A stretch of 64,000 nt of DNA from Phormidium tanganyikae FI6-MK23 (GTDB taxonomy: Bacteria; Cyanobacteriota; Cyanobacteriia; Leptolyngbyales; Leptolyngbyaceae): positions 310,001 through 374,000 of the forward strand of contig JAHHHU010000001.1 of NCBI GenBank assembly GCA_019359175.1. Reading direction: 5' to 3'. The translations under genes were made by a program, and so were the position numbers. The stretch's first letter is position 1. Every line of letters starts with the position of its first letter. Of the stretch, positions 28,378-36,678 are shown piece by piece. The notes below the pieces were generated by a model, which saw only the letters and a list, made by a program, of their open reading frames with translations, searched no databases and was not told the origin of the DNA.

Positions 28378-28758
28378 ATGTATCTCTTAGACACCGATGT
28401 TTTGATCGATATTGAGCGAGGGCATGAGCCTGCGATCGCGTGGTTTGCCACTCTTACGGACATACCTAGCGTTCCTGGTTTCGTCGTAATGGAATTAGTG
28501 CAAGATTCTCGGAATATCCAAGCTGTTCGCAAAGCCCTAAAACTGGTTGCACCTTTACCGATAATTTGGGCAACTGAAGCGGATTGTGTTCGCGCTTTGT
28601 TGGATTTCACAACTTATCACTTGTCAGACAATCTAGGGCTGCTTGACGCACTGATCGCAGCTTGTGCTGTGGGTCGAAATCTTACACTCTGTACCTTCAA
28701 TGTCAAGCACTATCGGGTTGTCCCAAATCTTGTGACGGCACAACCTTACTCGCGTTGA
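28378..28758 (+). CDS. PIN-domain toxin (VapC family)
   Basis: This 126-residue PIN-domain ribonuclease has the acidic residues in place: D5 in YLLDTDVLID, E in VVMELVQD (about residue 39), and D in LSDNLGLLDALIAACA (about residue 91). The final ACAVGRNLTLCTFNVKHY matches the conserved C-terminal PIN pattern. VapC toxins cleave tRNA or rRNA; the target here is unknown. It is cotranscribed with the upstream antitoxin and convergent with terC, with an 11-bp gap. Confidence 0.85.
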   Translation: MYLLDTDVLIDIERGHEPAIAWFATLTDIPSVPGFVVMELVQDSRNIQAVRKALKLVAPLPIIWATEADCVRALLDFTTYHLSDNLGLLDALIAACAVGRNLTLCTFNVKHYRVVPNLVTAQPYSR

Positions 28759-28769
28759 TGGTAACTTCT

Positions 28770-29519
28770 CTAAACCGGATCTTTCTCCGAAACGGGTTCG
28801 ATTTCGGGCATTGTTTCGCTTTGAGATTCTGCGATCGCTTCAATCACCGCATCCTCATTTCGTTTAGAAAATCCCCAAGCAAAAACAGCCGTAACAAGCG
28901 AAATCATCAACCATTCCGGCGGAACAAGCTGATCATTTAACACGCGCAGCAATAGTCGAATTCCGACAAACGAAACGGTGATATAGCCCGCGTCTTCCAG
29001 GTGTGTGAATTCTTCTAGCCAATCGATAAATAAGCCCGCCATAAAGCGCAGCGCGACGATTCCGATCGTGCCACCGAGCAAAATCAGCCAGGTTTCTTGC
29101 GTAACCGCGATCGCGGTCGTTACACTATCAAGCGAAAACGCCAAATCGGTCAACGCAATTAATGGAGTTGCCTGCCAGAGCGAAGAAAATCGAGGCCCGT
29201 GATGCGCTCCTTCTTCTTGCTCTTTGGAGGTGAAATATTGAAATACTAGCCAGAGCAAGTAGATTGCGCCCGCCAACTCGAACTGCCAGTACCCGATCAC
29301 CCAGGATGCCGCTAAAATCAGCGACATTCGCAAAACATAAGCAAACACCAGCCCAATATTCAAAGCGCGACGCTCTAATTTCGGGTCTTGCAAGCCTTGA
29401 GTCAAAGCAGCGAGGGCGATCGCATTATCGGCTGACAACACGCATTCCAATGTGACCAAAACAAGCAAGAGCAGAAAAGTTTGGGGATTGAGTTGCGCGG
29501 GAAGATTCAGATCTATCAT
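28770..29519 (-). CDS. TerC-family integral membrane protein
   Basis: This is a 249-residue polytopic membrane protein with about seven hydrophobic helices and an acidic cytoplasmic tail. The family signature is visible as LECVLSADNAIALAALTQGL (the ADN metal-site motif) and DLAFSLDSVTTAIAVT. TerC-family proteins export or handle Mn2+ and related metals, and plastid homologues affect thylakoid biogenesis. The substrate here is inferred from the family. I looked for a Mn2+ riboswitch upstream and did not find a convincing one. Confidence 0.85.
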   Translation of the reverse strand: MIDLNLPAQLNPQTFLLLLVLVTLECVLSADNAIALAALTQGLQDPKLERRALNIGLVFAYVLRMSLILAASWVIGYWQFELAGAIYLLWLVFQYFTSKEQEEGAHHGPRFSSLWQATPLIALTDLAFSLDSVTTAIAVTQETWLILLGGTIGIVALRFMAGLFIDWLEEFTHLEDAGYITVSFVGIRLLLRVLNDQLVPPEWLMISLVTAVFAWGFSKRNEDAVIEAIAESQSETMPEIEPVSEKDPV

Positions 29520-29719
29520 TCGAGAACTTTAAAACAACGGTTCGGCGGTCATACAGAAGTCCTATTATCTCCCCTTGTGTCAAGATTTGCGATGACCATC
29601 AGAGGTACGGAAGTCCGCCTTCATTTCAGACCGTTGAGGGTCTAAAACTGTCGATCGCTTACTTTCAGAGTGTTCTTAGCTGAATTAAGGCTAAAGAATT
29701 CCCAATTCGATCGCGCAAC

Positions 29720-30120
29720 TCACGGCGGCAAACTCAAAATCCGAGAATCTTTACAAAACTTTACACTTGACTAAGTTTTCCCCAGGCTCTCCACAGGCTC
29801 TCCACAAGTTTTCGATTTCTTTTCCACATCTTTTCCACATCGAATTGAAAGTTTTCCACAGGGAATCGGGCTGGGATCGGCATTTCTCGGCAGACTGTGG
29901 ATAAGTCCGGGGCAAAAGCGATCGCAGCGCAAAAACGACGCACTTGATGAAGTAATGTAACGGAAAAATGGCTGAAACACTGATTCTGTCGTTCAGTAAG
30001 TTTGATCTAGCAGCGATTTTTTACTTTTCTTGATGTTGATCTTCTGGCAGCGATCGCGCAGAATGTAGCGACTAACCTGAAGCGCTCAACCGACCCGCGA
30101 TACAGGATTTCCACAGAACA
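29720..30120. other. oriC: Candidate chromosomal replication origin (DnaA-box cluster)
   Basis: This gene-free stretch carries three TTTTCCACA boxes (29820-29828, 29831-29839, 29852-29860) and one perfect TTATCCACA on the minus strand (29896-29904). Near matches are TTTTCCCCA (29776-29784), CTCTCCACA twice (29787-29795, 29798-29806) and ATTTCCACA (30107-30115). An AT-rich tract with two CTTTACA motifs precedes it (about 29745-29770). TTTTCCACA is the common cyanobacterial DnaA-box form (family knowledge). Around it, roughly 60% of genes on each side point away. dnaA and dnaN are not in the window. I see no gene from 29520 to 30234. Confidence 0.75.
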
Positions 30121-30234
30121 TTGTTTTGGATGGAGATTGAAATTTGGGATCGGGCTGGCGTGGATTTCTGTTGCGAATTTTTGCGGAAATCGAACGGTTT
30201 GTGCATTCACTGACGATTCAATTCTTGAGGTTTG

Positions 30235-30465
30235 ATGGATATGGATAGCAACATTAGTCTTTTTGTCGAAATTCCCGAAGCGCTGCACCAATCGTTTCAA
30301 ACATTTCTGGATTCGCGCCCAGACTGGGATCAAGATCGCGTGATGTCTGCGGCTCTGTCTTTGTTCTTGTTGCAAAATCGCCCCGCGAATGAGCGCCAGA
30401 ACGATCGCGCCACAGCTCGTATTTACCTCGACTCTATCTTCAAGCGTCCAGTCGAACAGGTTTAA
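30235..30465 (+). CDS. DUF2811 family small protein
   Basis: This is a protein of about 76 residues whose pattern NISLFVEIPEALHQSFQTFL, then RPDWDQDRVMSAALSLFLLQN, matches the cyanobacterial DUF2811 family. Its function is unknown. I chose ATG 30235 because GAGG lies 4 nt upstream; TTG 30232 and ATG 30241 are alternatives. It is the first gene to the right of the DnaA-box cluster. Confidence 0.8.
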   Translation: MDMDSNISLFVEIPEALHQSFQTFLDSRPDWDQDRVMSAALSLFLLQNRPANERQNDRATARIYLDSIFKRPVEQV

Positions 30466-30534
30466 CCACCCTGATCGCCAGAATTCATCGTCCGACCTTT
30501 GCATTTCAGCATTTAACCTTGTTTGCCTTCAACC

Positions 30535-31329
30535 ATGCCTTATCAGATTTCTGCTACAAAACTTCAGTCGTATAGTCGCTGTCCCTATGCGTACTATTTG
30601 CGGTACGAGCGGCGACTCACTAGCAATGATTTCTTCGGTTCAGCGGCGTTGGGAACTGCGCTGCATCAAGCGTTAGCAATGGTACATCGGGACTGGCACT
30701 ACCACGATTCAGTGCCCGATTTACAGTGGGTTCATCGCTGTTGGGAACAGCATTCCACGAGCTTGACTCCGAGCCAGGTCGAAGATGGTCGAGCGATTCT
30801 AGAACGTTACTTTGAGAAGTTCATTCTGAATGTTCCGTCTTTGCGTCAGCCGCTAGCGGTTGAGGGAAGAATTCAGGCATTTTTGCGAGTAGAAAGCCTC
30901 GAATTCTGCATTACAGGAAGATACGATCGTATTGACTATCTCAATGATGGATTAGAGCTAATCGATTACAAGTCGAGTCGCGAACTGAAGGTTCCAGAGG
31001 CTGATGAGATGGATTTGCAGATCGGATTGTATTACCTGGCATTGGAGCAGACTTATCACCAAAGTTTGAAGTATCTGACTTTGCTGTTTTTGAGAACGGG
31101 TGAGAAGGTTCGGTATCGAGCGACTCACAGACATAAGAAGCAAGTGCAAGCAGTGATTTCGGATTTGGCGGTGCGGCTGCGACATGATGAAACGTGGGAG
31201 CCAACACCAGGGAAACAATGCGATCGATGTGCTTATTCTCGGTATTGTTCTGCGGTGAGTGTTGATCCGGCTCCGTTACCGACAACGATGAGTGCTACAC
31301 CCGAATTGCAGCTTGCGTTGGGATTGTAG
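30535..31329 (+). CDS. RecB/Cas4-like PD-(D/E)XK nuclease with probable Fe-S cluster
   Basis: This 264-residue protein is a single-domain RecB-family nuclease (PDDEXK_1). Early motifs are SATKLQSYSRCPYAYYLRY (first cysteine) and a helical region with GTALHQAL. The nuclease core is GRYDRID..ELIDYKSS with a downstream Q and Y (LQIGLYYLAL). The C-terminus has C-x2-C-x5-C (CDRCAYSRYC). With the N-terminal cysteine this makes the four-Cys set that binds a 4Fe-4S cluster in AddB and Cas4. There is no helicase domain and no cas or add genes nearby. It probably acts in DNA repair, but the role is not established. Confidence 0.85.
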   Translation: MPYQISATKLQSYSRCPYAYYLRYERRLTSNDFFGSAALGTALHQALAMVHRDWHYHDSVPDLQWVHRCWEQHSTSLTPSQVEDGRAILERYFEKFILNVPSLRQPLAVEGRIQAFLRVESLEFCITGRYDRIDYLNDGLELIDYKSSRELKVPEADEMDLQIGLYYLALEQTYHQSLKYLTLLFLRTGEKVRYRATHRHKKQVQAVISDLAVRLRHDETWEPTPGKQCDRCAYSRYCSAVSVDPAPLPTTMSATPELQLALGL

Positions 31330-31351
31330 GTAAGGTGGATTTAATAGTCAA

Positions 31352-31415
31352 GGTTCGTTCAAATTGCAAATTCGGGAAGCCTTCTAAATTCTTCATTTTG
31401 GGAGATTTAGAGGGC
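31352..31415. repeat. Degenerate copy of the cpc-operon intergenic repeat
   Basis: The segment AAATTCGGGAAGCC (31368-31381) is an exact match to the complement of the repeat at 47155-47281, and it is followed by a shortened arm (CATTTTGGGAGATTTAGAGGGC). It is an internal-deletion derivative in opposite orientation. The rest of the 318-bp gap (31330-31647) shows no supported gene. Confidence 0.55.
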
Positions 31416-31647
31416 AACTATCCGTTTGCAATGTAGGGAAGAAATTACCAAATTAGTACACGGTAGTGAGCATGACCAATGAATCGCTTTATTGCTTACG
31501 CTAGAAAGTCTTCTAACGTTCCATTCCTGGTTTCAATTTATCGAGATTACCAAACCTACAGTGGCTATGGTGCAGTTGCTTACTCTAATCTTCGATGCGA
31601 TCGCCGAATAGTTCGATCGACGCAAGAATCGATACCGCATTATCCGC

Positions 31648-33132
31648 CTACTTTGAAGTTGAGCTAGTTTCGATCGACAATTCATATTGAGCGGCGCTTG
31701 TTGTACTAGGAACTATTACAATTTCGTAGCTACCCGATCGACTGACTTTTCCCGTCCAACTCGATTGATCAAAGCTCTTTAGCAAGGTTGTATCGGCTGA
31801 GAAGATCCAAACTGTGATGGAGTCCGATTTAAGATTGAGCTTAAGGGTTTGACCTTGTTTGAACTGAGATCGATAAACTTTCCCAACGCCATTCCTCAGT
31901 GTTCCACGAGCGGGAAGCGTTTCTAGCTGGATTTTTGTGATTTGATCACGAGCGATCGCGTACCAAATTTGACCAAACGTTCTCGGATTCAACACCTTTC
32001 CTTTTTGATCAGGGAAACGCGAGACAAATTGGGCATCGGTGAGCAGTTCGATTGCTCGATCGCTGATCTCTGTTTTAGTTAGCCAAGTATTGTAATCTGC
32101 TCGCTTGTATGTTCCCATTGCGCTTCGTGCTTCTTGGCTGAAGGGTTCTAATTGATTGATTAGCTTTTCAGCGGTTTGTGTTCCAGTCGAATCATTGATA
32201 ATTTGGTTCAGTAGATCGCTGTTCAATCCCAATCTTTTCGATCGTTGTTGGATGGTTTCTTTTGGTTTTTCCTGTGGTGTTGATGCAGCATCAATGGCGA
32301 TCGGGGAGGCTTCCAAAACTGGCTGCAAATTCGAGAGATGATTGATCATCCGATATGCCGAGATTGCAGCCAGTCCGATCAGAACAAAGGTAAACACGAT
32401 CGAGGCAAAATCTGGTCGATGGGGTGCAAATAAAGCTTGTAGAACTTTCGCAGCAGAAGGATAACGGTGCTGTAGATGTGGGGAAAGCATTCGATCGAGA
32501 ACTTGCGCCAACCGCGGCTGAACTGTTGTGCGATCGCGCCATTTCCACGTTTGTGTCATTTCGTCGTACAGTTCCTTCGGTTCACATCCCGTTAAGAACA
32601 CGATCGACATCACCGCTACTGCAAACAAATCGGCATCAAATTCCTGCTCTACAAAACTCGCTTGTGTGAATTCAGCCAACATCAACGAACCATCTAACCG
32701 CTGAACGATCGAATTAAATGAAAGATTTTGGTGAACAATTTCACGACGGTGCAGCGATCGTAAAATCAACAAAACTTGTCTTAGAAATCGCATGACTTCC
32801 TTTTCTGAAGAGATACGACTCTGCTCAAACAATTCGCGATAAGAATGTCCCTCCGCATAATCACGCACTAAATAAAGTCGATCGAACTCTACGATCGTGC
32901 CTTGATAATGTGCAACTTCTCGAAGCTTTAAAACTGCAAATAGCTCATTAAATTGCGCTTGCAAAAACGCGATCGCATTTGAATCTGCACAAACTTCTTC
33001 TAATACACAAAATCCTTTTGTCGTTTGATCGATTGTCAAATACACCCATCCTGCTGCACCTTGATGCAAAATTTTCAGAATGCAATATCGATCGACCACA
33101 ACAGTATCAAGAGATAGCGGTGTTTGCATCAC
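31648..33132 (-). CDS. Membrane-anchored pseudokinase
   Basis: This 494-residue protein has a Hanks-kinase fold but lost its catalytic residues. The glycine loop is HQGAAGWVYL (23-32), and the VAIK lysine is replaced (FCVLEEV, L44). HRDxKxxN reads HQNLSFNS (134-141), and DFG reads EFT (154-156). A membrane helix lies near residues 246-266 (SIVFTFVLIGLAAISAY). After it comes an extracytoplasmic domain with a repeated helical NDSTGTQTAEKLINQL region and a beta-rich C-terminus (GQTLKLNLKSDSITVWIFSADTTLL). Without K, D and D it should not phosphorylate; a binding or sensing role is inferred. Confidence 0.85.
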   Translation of the reverse strand: MMQTPLSLDTVVVDRYCILKILHQGAAGWVYLTIDQTTKGFCVLEEVCADSNAIAFLQAQFNELFAVLKLREVAHYQGTIVEFDRLYLVRDYAEGHSYRELFEQSRISSEKEVMRFLRQVLLILRSLHRREIVHQNLSFNSIVQRLDGSLMLAEFTQASFVEQEFDADLFAVAVMSIVFLTGCEPKELYDEMTQTWKWRDRTTVQPRLAQVLDRMLSPHLQHRYPSAAKVLQALFAPHRPDFASIVFTFVLIGLAAISAYRMINHLSNLQPVLEASPIAIDAASTPQEKPKETIQQRSKRLGLNSDLLNQIINDSTGTQTAEKLINQLEPFSQEARSAMGTYKRADYNTWLTKTEISDRAIELLTDAQFVSRFPDQKGKVLNPRTFGQIWYAIARDQITKIQLETLPARGTLRNGVGKVYRSQFKQGQTLKLNLKSDSITVWIFSADTTLLKSFDQSSWTGKVSRSGSYEIVIVPSTTSAAQYELSIETSSTSK

Positions 33133-33387
33133 AAATCATCTTGCCAAGGGCTGAACACTTGACTAATAATAGTATTTGTGTACTAAACTAACACGATTCG
33201 ATCGTAAAAGCGCCACAAAGTAAGTGTAAAAAAAAAGTAAAAATTACCTGTTACCAGATAAAAAAAAAGAGGCACTCTATCAATATGAAACTTACGGAAC
33301 CTCAATACCATCGTGAGCGCTGATTGCTGTCTTATGCGAACGACGAGATAACGTAAGTTCTACAACTTACATACAGGTGTTCTTCTT

Positions 33388-33678
33388 ATGCGTCCTACCC
33401 CTTTGACTGATTCGCGCCCCAAGATCAGCACCATGCCCCGCCCGCAAACGGAAGCAACGGCTTATCTCAATTTGTACAAATTGTCGATCGAGAAAAAACG
33501 GCTTCAATACGAACTCGACTCGATCGATCAACGTCGTCATCGCATTCAAAAACGTCTGTCATTTCTCGAAAGCCAAGTTGCAGAAATGCAGCAATCCGCT
33601 CCAGTTCCAAAACTCGTTCCGGTTACAAAAAATTCTGCTCCTGATTCAGCGTTGAATACACTGTTTTTGGAATATTAA
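33388..33678 (+). CDS. Small coiled-coil protein, possibly GvpV-like
   Basis: This 96-residue protein has a charged helical core (about 25-70, KLSIEKKRLQYELDSIDQRRHRIQKRLSFLESQVAEMQ) with heptad spacing that predicts a coiled coil. The motif PRPQTEATAYLNLYKL resembles small cyanobacterial proteins annotated as gas-vesicle GvpV, as far as I recall. No other gvp gene is present, so a gas-vesicle role should not be assumed. A possible alternative start is ATG 33433. A good terminator follows. Confidence 0.65.
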   Translation: MRPTPLTDSRPKISTMPRPQTEATAYLNLYKLSIEKKRLQYELDSIDQRRHRIQKRLSFLESQVAEMQQSAPVPKLVPVTKNSAPDSALNTLFLEY

Positions 33679-33702
33679 ATCCAGTTTGAATGTTGTGCTG
33701 AT

Positions 33703-33736
33703 AAGCGCGATTGCTTTACTCGATCGCGCTTTTTTA
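33703..33736 (+). terminator. Terminator after the coiled-coil gene
   Basis: The stem AAGCGCGAT (33703-33711) pairs with ATCGCGCTT (33723-33731). A T-run continues to 33736. Confidence 0.85.
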
Positions 33737-33883
33737 TTGCAATCATGCTCTGAGATTGGCAAGCGCTCGAACACTCGATTCAAACTGAGTTCGTACCTGT
33801 GTAGAAAATCAGCCAAATCTAAGGTTTGGCTGACCGTTCCGCAAACGAAGTAGACTAACCCTAGTGTGCCTTCAGAGAGCAAA

Positions 33884-34693
33884 ATGAAATCACAGTGGGA
33901 TTGCTTACTGGAAAATTTGGGAGCTTGGGAAGGTTCGTTTACGCGCCTTTCGCCATTTGGGGAAATTTTAGAAGATATTCCCTCGATCGTGTCTTTCACG
34001 GGACTAAACGACAATCAAACGATGCGTCAGATTGTCCGCCTAACTCCAGCAAACCAACCCGTGAGCGAGAAAGTTTTAGAGTATAGTTCTCTCGGTCGAA
34101 ATACGCTGTTTTTTGACAATGGCGCATTTTCTCAAGGCACAATTCAATTCGCGCCTTTTTCCGAATTTGGTGCAGAGTTGGGATTGATTCATGACGATCG
34201 ACGACTCCGACTCGTTCAACTGTTCGACAAGCAAGGCACGCTAACCAGACTAACCTTAATTCGCGAAAAGCTATCCGGTTCAGAAACGCCCGAACGTCCG
34301 CCGCTTCAAGTTGAAGATTTGATCGGAGAATGGCAAGGAGAAGCGACGACAATTTATCCCGATTGGCGATCGCCCGATTCGTATACGACCCGTTTGAAGA
34401 TTTGGCGAGAAGGCAATCGCTTACAGCAAGAACTAGATTTCGGACGCACGATCGTCACTAGCGCCCAGATTGAAGGATCGATCCTAAAGTTCGATAGTTC
34501 TAGCGTCCAAATTCTACTCCTCCCCGATGGAGCCTCCTCGAACTGTCCGCTAGAAATTCAACCCCGTAAGCCTTTCGTCCTAGAAGTCGGTTGGCTTCTA
34601 CAACCCGATCTGAGGCGGCGTTTGATCCGTAGCTACAGCGATAAAGGCGAATGGGTTAGCCTTACGTTGGTCACAGAACATAAAATTGGCTGA
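33884..34693 (+). CDS. DUF3598 family protein (lipocalin-like fold expected)
   Basis: The protein is 269 residues from ATG 33884 (MKSQWDCLLENLGAWEGSFTRLS), with AGAGAG upstream; six further upstream codons are less likely. The repeated pattern of W-x-G followed by beta-rich segments occurs twice (LGAWEGSFTRLSPFGE and LIGEWQGEATTIYPDW), matching the two-domain DUF3598/calycin family common in cyanobacteria. No function is established. It looks soluble, with no signal peptide. Confidence 0.8.
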   Translation: MKSQWDCLLENLGAWEGSFTRLSPFGEILEDIPSIVSFTGLNDNQTMRQIVRLTPANQPVSEKVLEYSSLGRNTLFFDNGAFSQGTIQFAPFSEFGAELGLIHDDRRLRLVQLFDKQGTLTRLTLIREKLSGSETPERPPLQVEDLIGEWQGEATTIYPDWRSPDSYTTRLKIWREGNRLQQELDFGRTIVTSAQIEGSILKFDSSSVQILLLPDGASSNCPLEIQPRKPFVLEVGWLLQPDLRRRLIRSYSDKGEWVSLTLVTEHKIG

Positions 34694-34720
34694 TAATTTA
34701 GGAAACTCCCCAAACATCTT

Positions 34721-35263
34721 ATGGCACTTACCGTCAAAGATTTAGAAGTACTCCAAACGCAGTGTCCAGATTATCGAATGGAGCTAGTGAATGGAGAGAT
34801 TATTGTCATAAGTCCATCAGGGTATGAATCAGATGAAGTGACAGCAGAAATGATTCGACAGTTAGGAAACTGGGTTAGACCCAGAAAACTCGGTAGAGTC
34901 ACAGCTTCCAGCGCTGGCTTCATTTTGCCAAATTCGGATACTCGTGCGCCAGATGTTTCGTTTGTCCAAGCAGAACGATTGCGCCGAAGCCCTCGCAACT
35001 TTGCCGAACTTGCGCCCGATCTGATGGTTGAGGTCAAATCGCCCACCGACAGCATTACTAAGCTCAGAAACAAAATCGATGAATTTCTTGAACTTGGAAC
35101 CAGAGTGGGAATTTTGATCAATCCTGAGAAAGAATGGGTCGAAATTCGCCGCAGTGGAGAAGATCCGATCGTGCTGCAAAACGGCAACCTCATCACCGTT
35201 CCCGATCTTCTACCGGGATGGGAAGTCAAAGTCGAAGATCTCTGGTCACCGCAGCTCGATTAA
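34721..35263 (+). CDS. Uma2-family (DUF820) putative endonuclease
   Basis: This 180-residue Uma2 protein has motif residues in TRAPDVSFV (PD), DLMVEVKSP (E and K) and a helix [20 protein letters not shown]. It lies 27 bp after the DUF3598 gene, so possibly in the same transcript. Its stop overlaps the convergent aat gene by 4 bp. Its role is as uncertain as that of the other Uma2 genes. Confidence 0.85.
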   Translation: MALTVKDLEVLQTQCPDYRMELVNGEIIVISPSGYESDEVTAEMIRQLGNWVRPRKLGRVTASSAGFILPNSDTRAPDVSFVQAERLRRSPRNFAELAPDLMVEVKSPTDSITKLRNKIDEFLELGTRVGILINPEKEWVEIRRSGEDPIVLQNGNLITVPDLLPGWEVKVEDLWSPQLD

Positions 35264-35838
35264 ACGATCGAACAATCTCGCTCCAACGCCTGCCGCAAAA
35301 GATCCTTGTAATTGCGATTGTTCACAATGTAAGCGCCGAATCGTTCTAAATGCGGATTCATCATCTGAGCATCGAATAAAACAAAATTGCGCGATCGCAA
35401 ATGTTCCACCAGTTTCACCATTGCGGCTTTCGATCCGTCTGGAATCCGAAAAAACATCGACTCTCCGATAAACGCTCCACGCAGCGACAATCCTAGAATT
35501 CCGCCCGCAAGCTCATCCCCTTGCCAAGTTTCAAAACTATGCGCCCATCCTGCCTGATGTAGCGTCCAATAGATTTCTTTGAGGTCATTTGAAATCCAAG
35601 TTGATTCGCGATCGGCACACCCTTCAACTACTGCCTCAAACGCTTTATCGATCTCAACCGTGAATCGGTTCTGATTCAATATCCGTCGCAGCGATTTAGG
35701 ATATCGAAACCGTTCATCGAGTGGAATCAGAGTGCGTTCGCGACTGGTATACCAAGCGAGATCTTTACCTGACTCATCCGACATTAAAAAATAGCCTTGT
35801 GCATAGCCTTCGAGAATCGAAGACACATCAATTTGCAT
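35260..35838 (-). CDS. aat: Leucyl/phenylalanyl-tRNA-protein transferase
   Basis: Aat adds Leu or Phe to N-terminal Arg or Lys of proteins, marking them for ClpS/ClpAP. Conserved parts include [13 protein letters not shown] (family pattern with YPxG-like turn), the pocket [18 protein letters not shown], and ALVxLVxHL-like [30 protein letters not shown]. The length (192 residues) is typical of short cyanobacterial forms. It is convergent with the Uma2 gene. Confidence 0.9.
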   Translation of the reverse strand: MQIDVSSILEGYAQGYFLMSDESGKDLAWYTSRERTLIPLDERFRYPKSLRRILNQNRFTVEIDKAFEAVVEGCADRESTWISNDLKEIYWTLHQAGWAHSFETWQGDELAGGILGLSLRGAFIGESMFFRIPDGSKAAMVKLVEHLRSRNFVLFDAQMMNPHLERFGAYIVNNRNYKDLLRQALERDCSIV

Positions 35839-35918
35839 AACTTACGCTCCGGAGGCGTTGTAACAGGGATACTGAAACGATATAGTTTGAATAGCCTTGT
35901 CAGTTGGGGGAAAGTACT

Positions 35919-36248
35919 GTGGTTGAACCTATCCCACCGATTACGTTACCGCCTGCAAAGCATCCGGAGCAAGAAGCCGCATGGCTTGAACAAAAATTGC
36001 AGCGGTGGCTTGATGAAGAATTTCTCCCAGAACCCGCGAATCGAAAAATTGCAGAACGCGCTGCCCAAATCTACAAGCGCCACCGGATGGAAGACGAAAA
36101 CGATTTAGGATCGCTGGTGATTGCGATTATTTCAGAAATGCAGGCGTTCGACTTCTCAGACAGTTTTTATGGGGAATTTACGATCGCCAATGCCGTCAGT
36201 GATTTACTCATGGACAGCTTAGGTATCGATCGCTGTTGTGGGCAATAA
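35919..36248 (+). CDS. Conserved cyanobacterial protein, unknown function
   Basis: This is a 109-residue protein. The GTG at 35919 is preferred over TTG 35904 because GGGGGAAAG lies about 5 nt before it. The sequence is helical and acidic: PPAKHPEQEAAWLEQKLQRWL, DEEFLPEPANRKIAERAAQIYKRHR and EDENDLGSLVIAIISEMQAFDFSDSF. I know it only as a conserved hypothetical. It is convergent with rpsN across a palindromic terminator. Confidence 0.7.
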   Translation: MVEPIPPITLPPAKHPEQEAAWLEQKLQRWLDEEFLPEPANRKIAERAAQIYKRHRMEDENDLGSLVIAIISEMQAFDFSDSFYGEFTIANAVSDLLMDSLGIDRCCGQ

Positions 36249-36284
36249 AATTTTGGATTTCAGATTAATCTGAAATCCAAAATT
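36249..36284. terminator. Bidirectional terminator before rpsN end
   Basis: A 17-bp perfect stem (AATTTTGGATTTCAGAT, 36249-36265, with its complement at 36268-36284) and a 2-nt loop lie between two convergent genes. The AT-rich arms themselves supply the T-tail. Confidence 0.75.
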
Positions 36285-36287
36285 GCT

Positions 36288-36590
36288 CTACCAGCTCGAT
36301 TTGACGACACCGGGCAACAATCCCGCGTGCGCCATTTCACGAATGCAGTGGCGTGATAGTCCGAAATCGCGATATACGGCTCTCGGACGACCCGTAGCCC
36401 AACAGCGGTTCCGAACCCGGACTTGTGCGCTATTGCGTGGAAGCTGTTGGATTTTGCGATGGATTTCTAGCTTTTCGGCTTGAGTCGTGGCAGCGGCGAA
36501 CTCTTCCTTCAAGGCAGTGCGCTTTTCAGCGTACTTCTCGACGGTGCGTTTGCGCTTTTTCTCACGCTCAATCATGTTCTTCTTAGCCAT
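36288..36590 (-). CDS. rpsN: 30S ribosomal protein S14 (zinc-independent form)
   Basis: S14 is a small-subunit head protein contacting 16S rRNA. The 100-residue length and C-terminus [38 protein letters not shown] are of the long form that lacks the four-cysteine zinc ribbon. It begins [17 protein letters not shown]. It sits alone, outside the large ribosomal-protein operons, as in other cyanobacteria. Confidence 0.95.
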   Translation of the reverse strand: MAKKNMIEREKKRKRTVEKYAEKRTALKEEFAAATTQAEKLEIHRKIQQLPRNSAQVRVRNRCWATGRPRAVYRDFGLSRHCIREMAHAGLLPGVVKSSW

Positions 36591-36678
36591 GAATGATTTT
36601 TGAACCTTTTGATAAAAGACACTATTTTTGATTCTACTTAAAAAAGCAGCGTTCTAGTTTGTCAATTTGGTAGAAAGG

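Noticed and set aside
29520-29660. Possible Mn2+ (yybP-ykoY) riboswitch upstream of the TerC gene
   Set aside because: A GGGGAGATAATAGGA stretch is reminiscent, but I could not form the expected stems or the second conserved loop.
29761-29980. Two minus-strand frames (60 and 69 codons) in the DnaA-box cluster
   Set aside because: They translate the box repeats themselves and overlap each other in different frames; no family similarity.
31479-31667. 62-codon frame between the nuclease and pseudokinase genes
   Set aside because: Not similar to anything I know, overlaps the convergent gene end, and sits next to a degenerate repeat.
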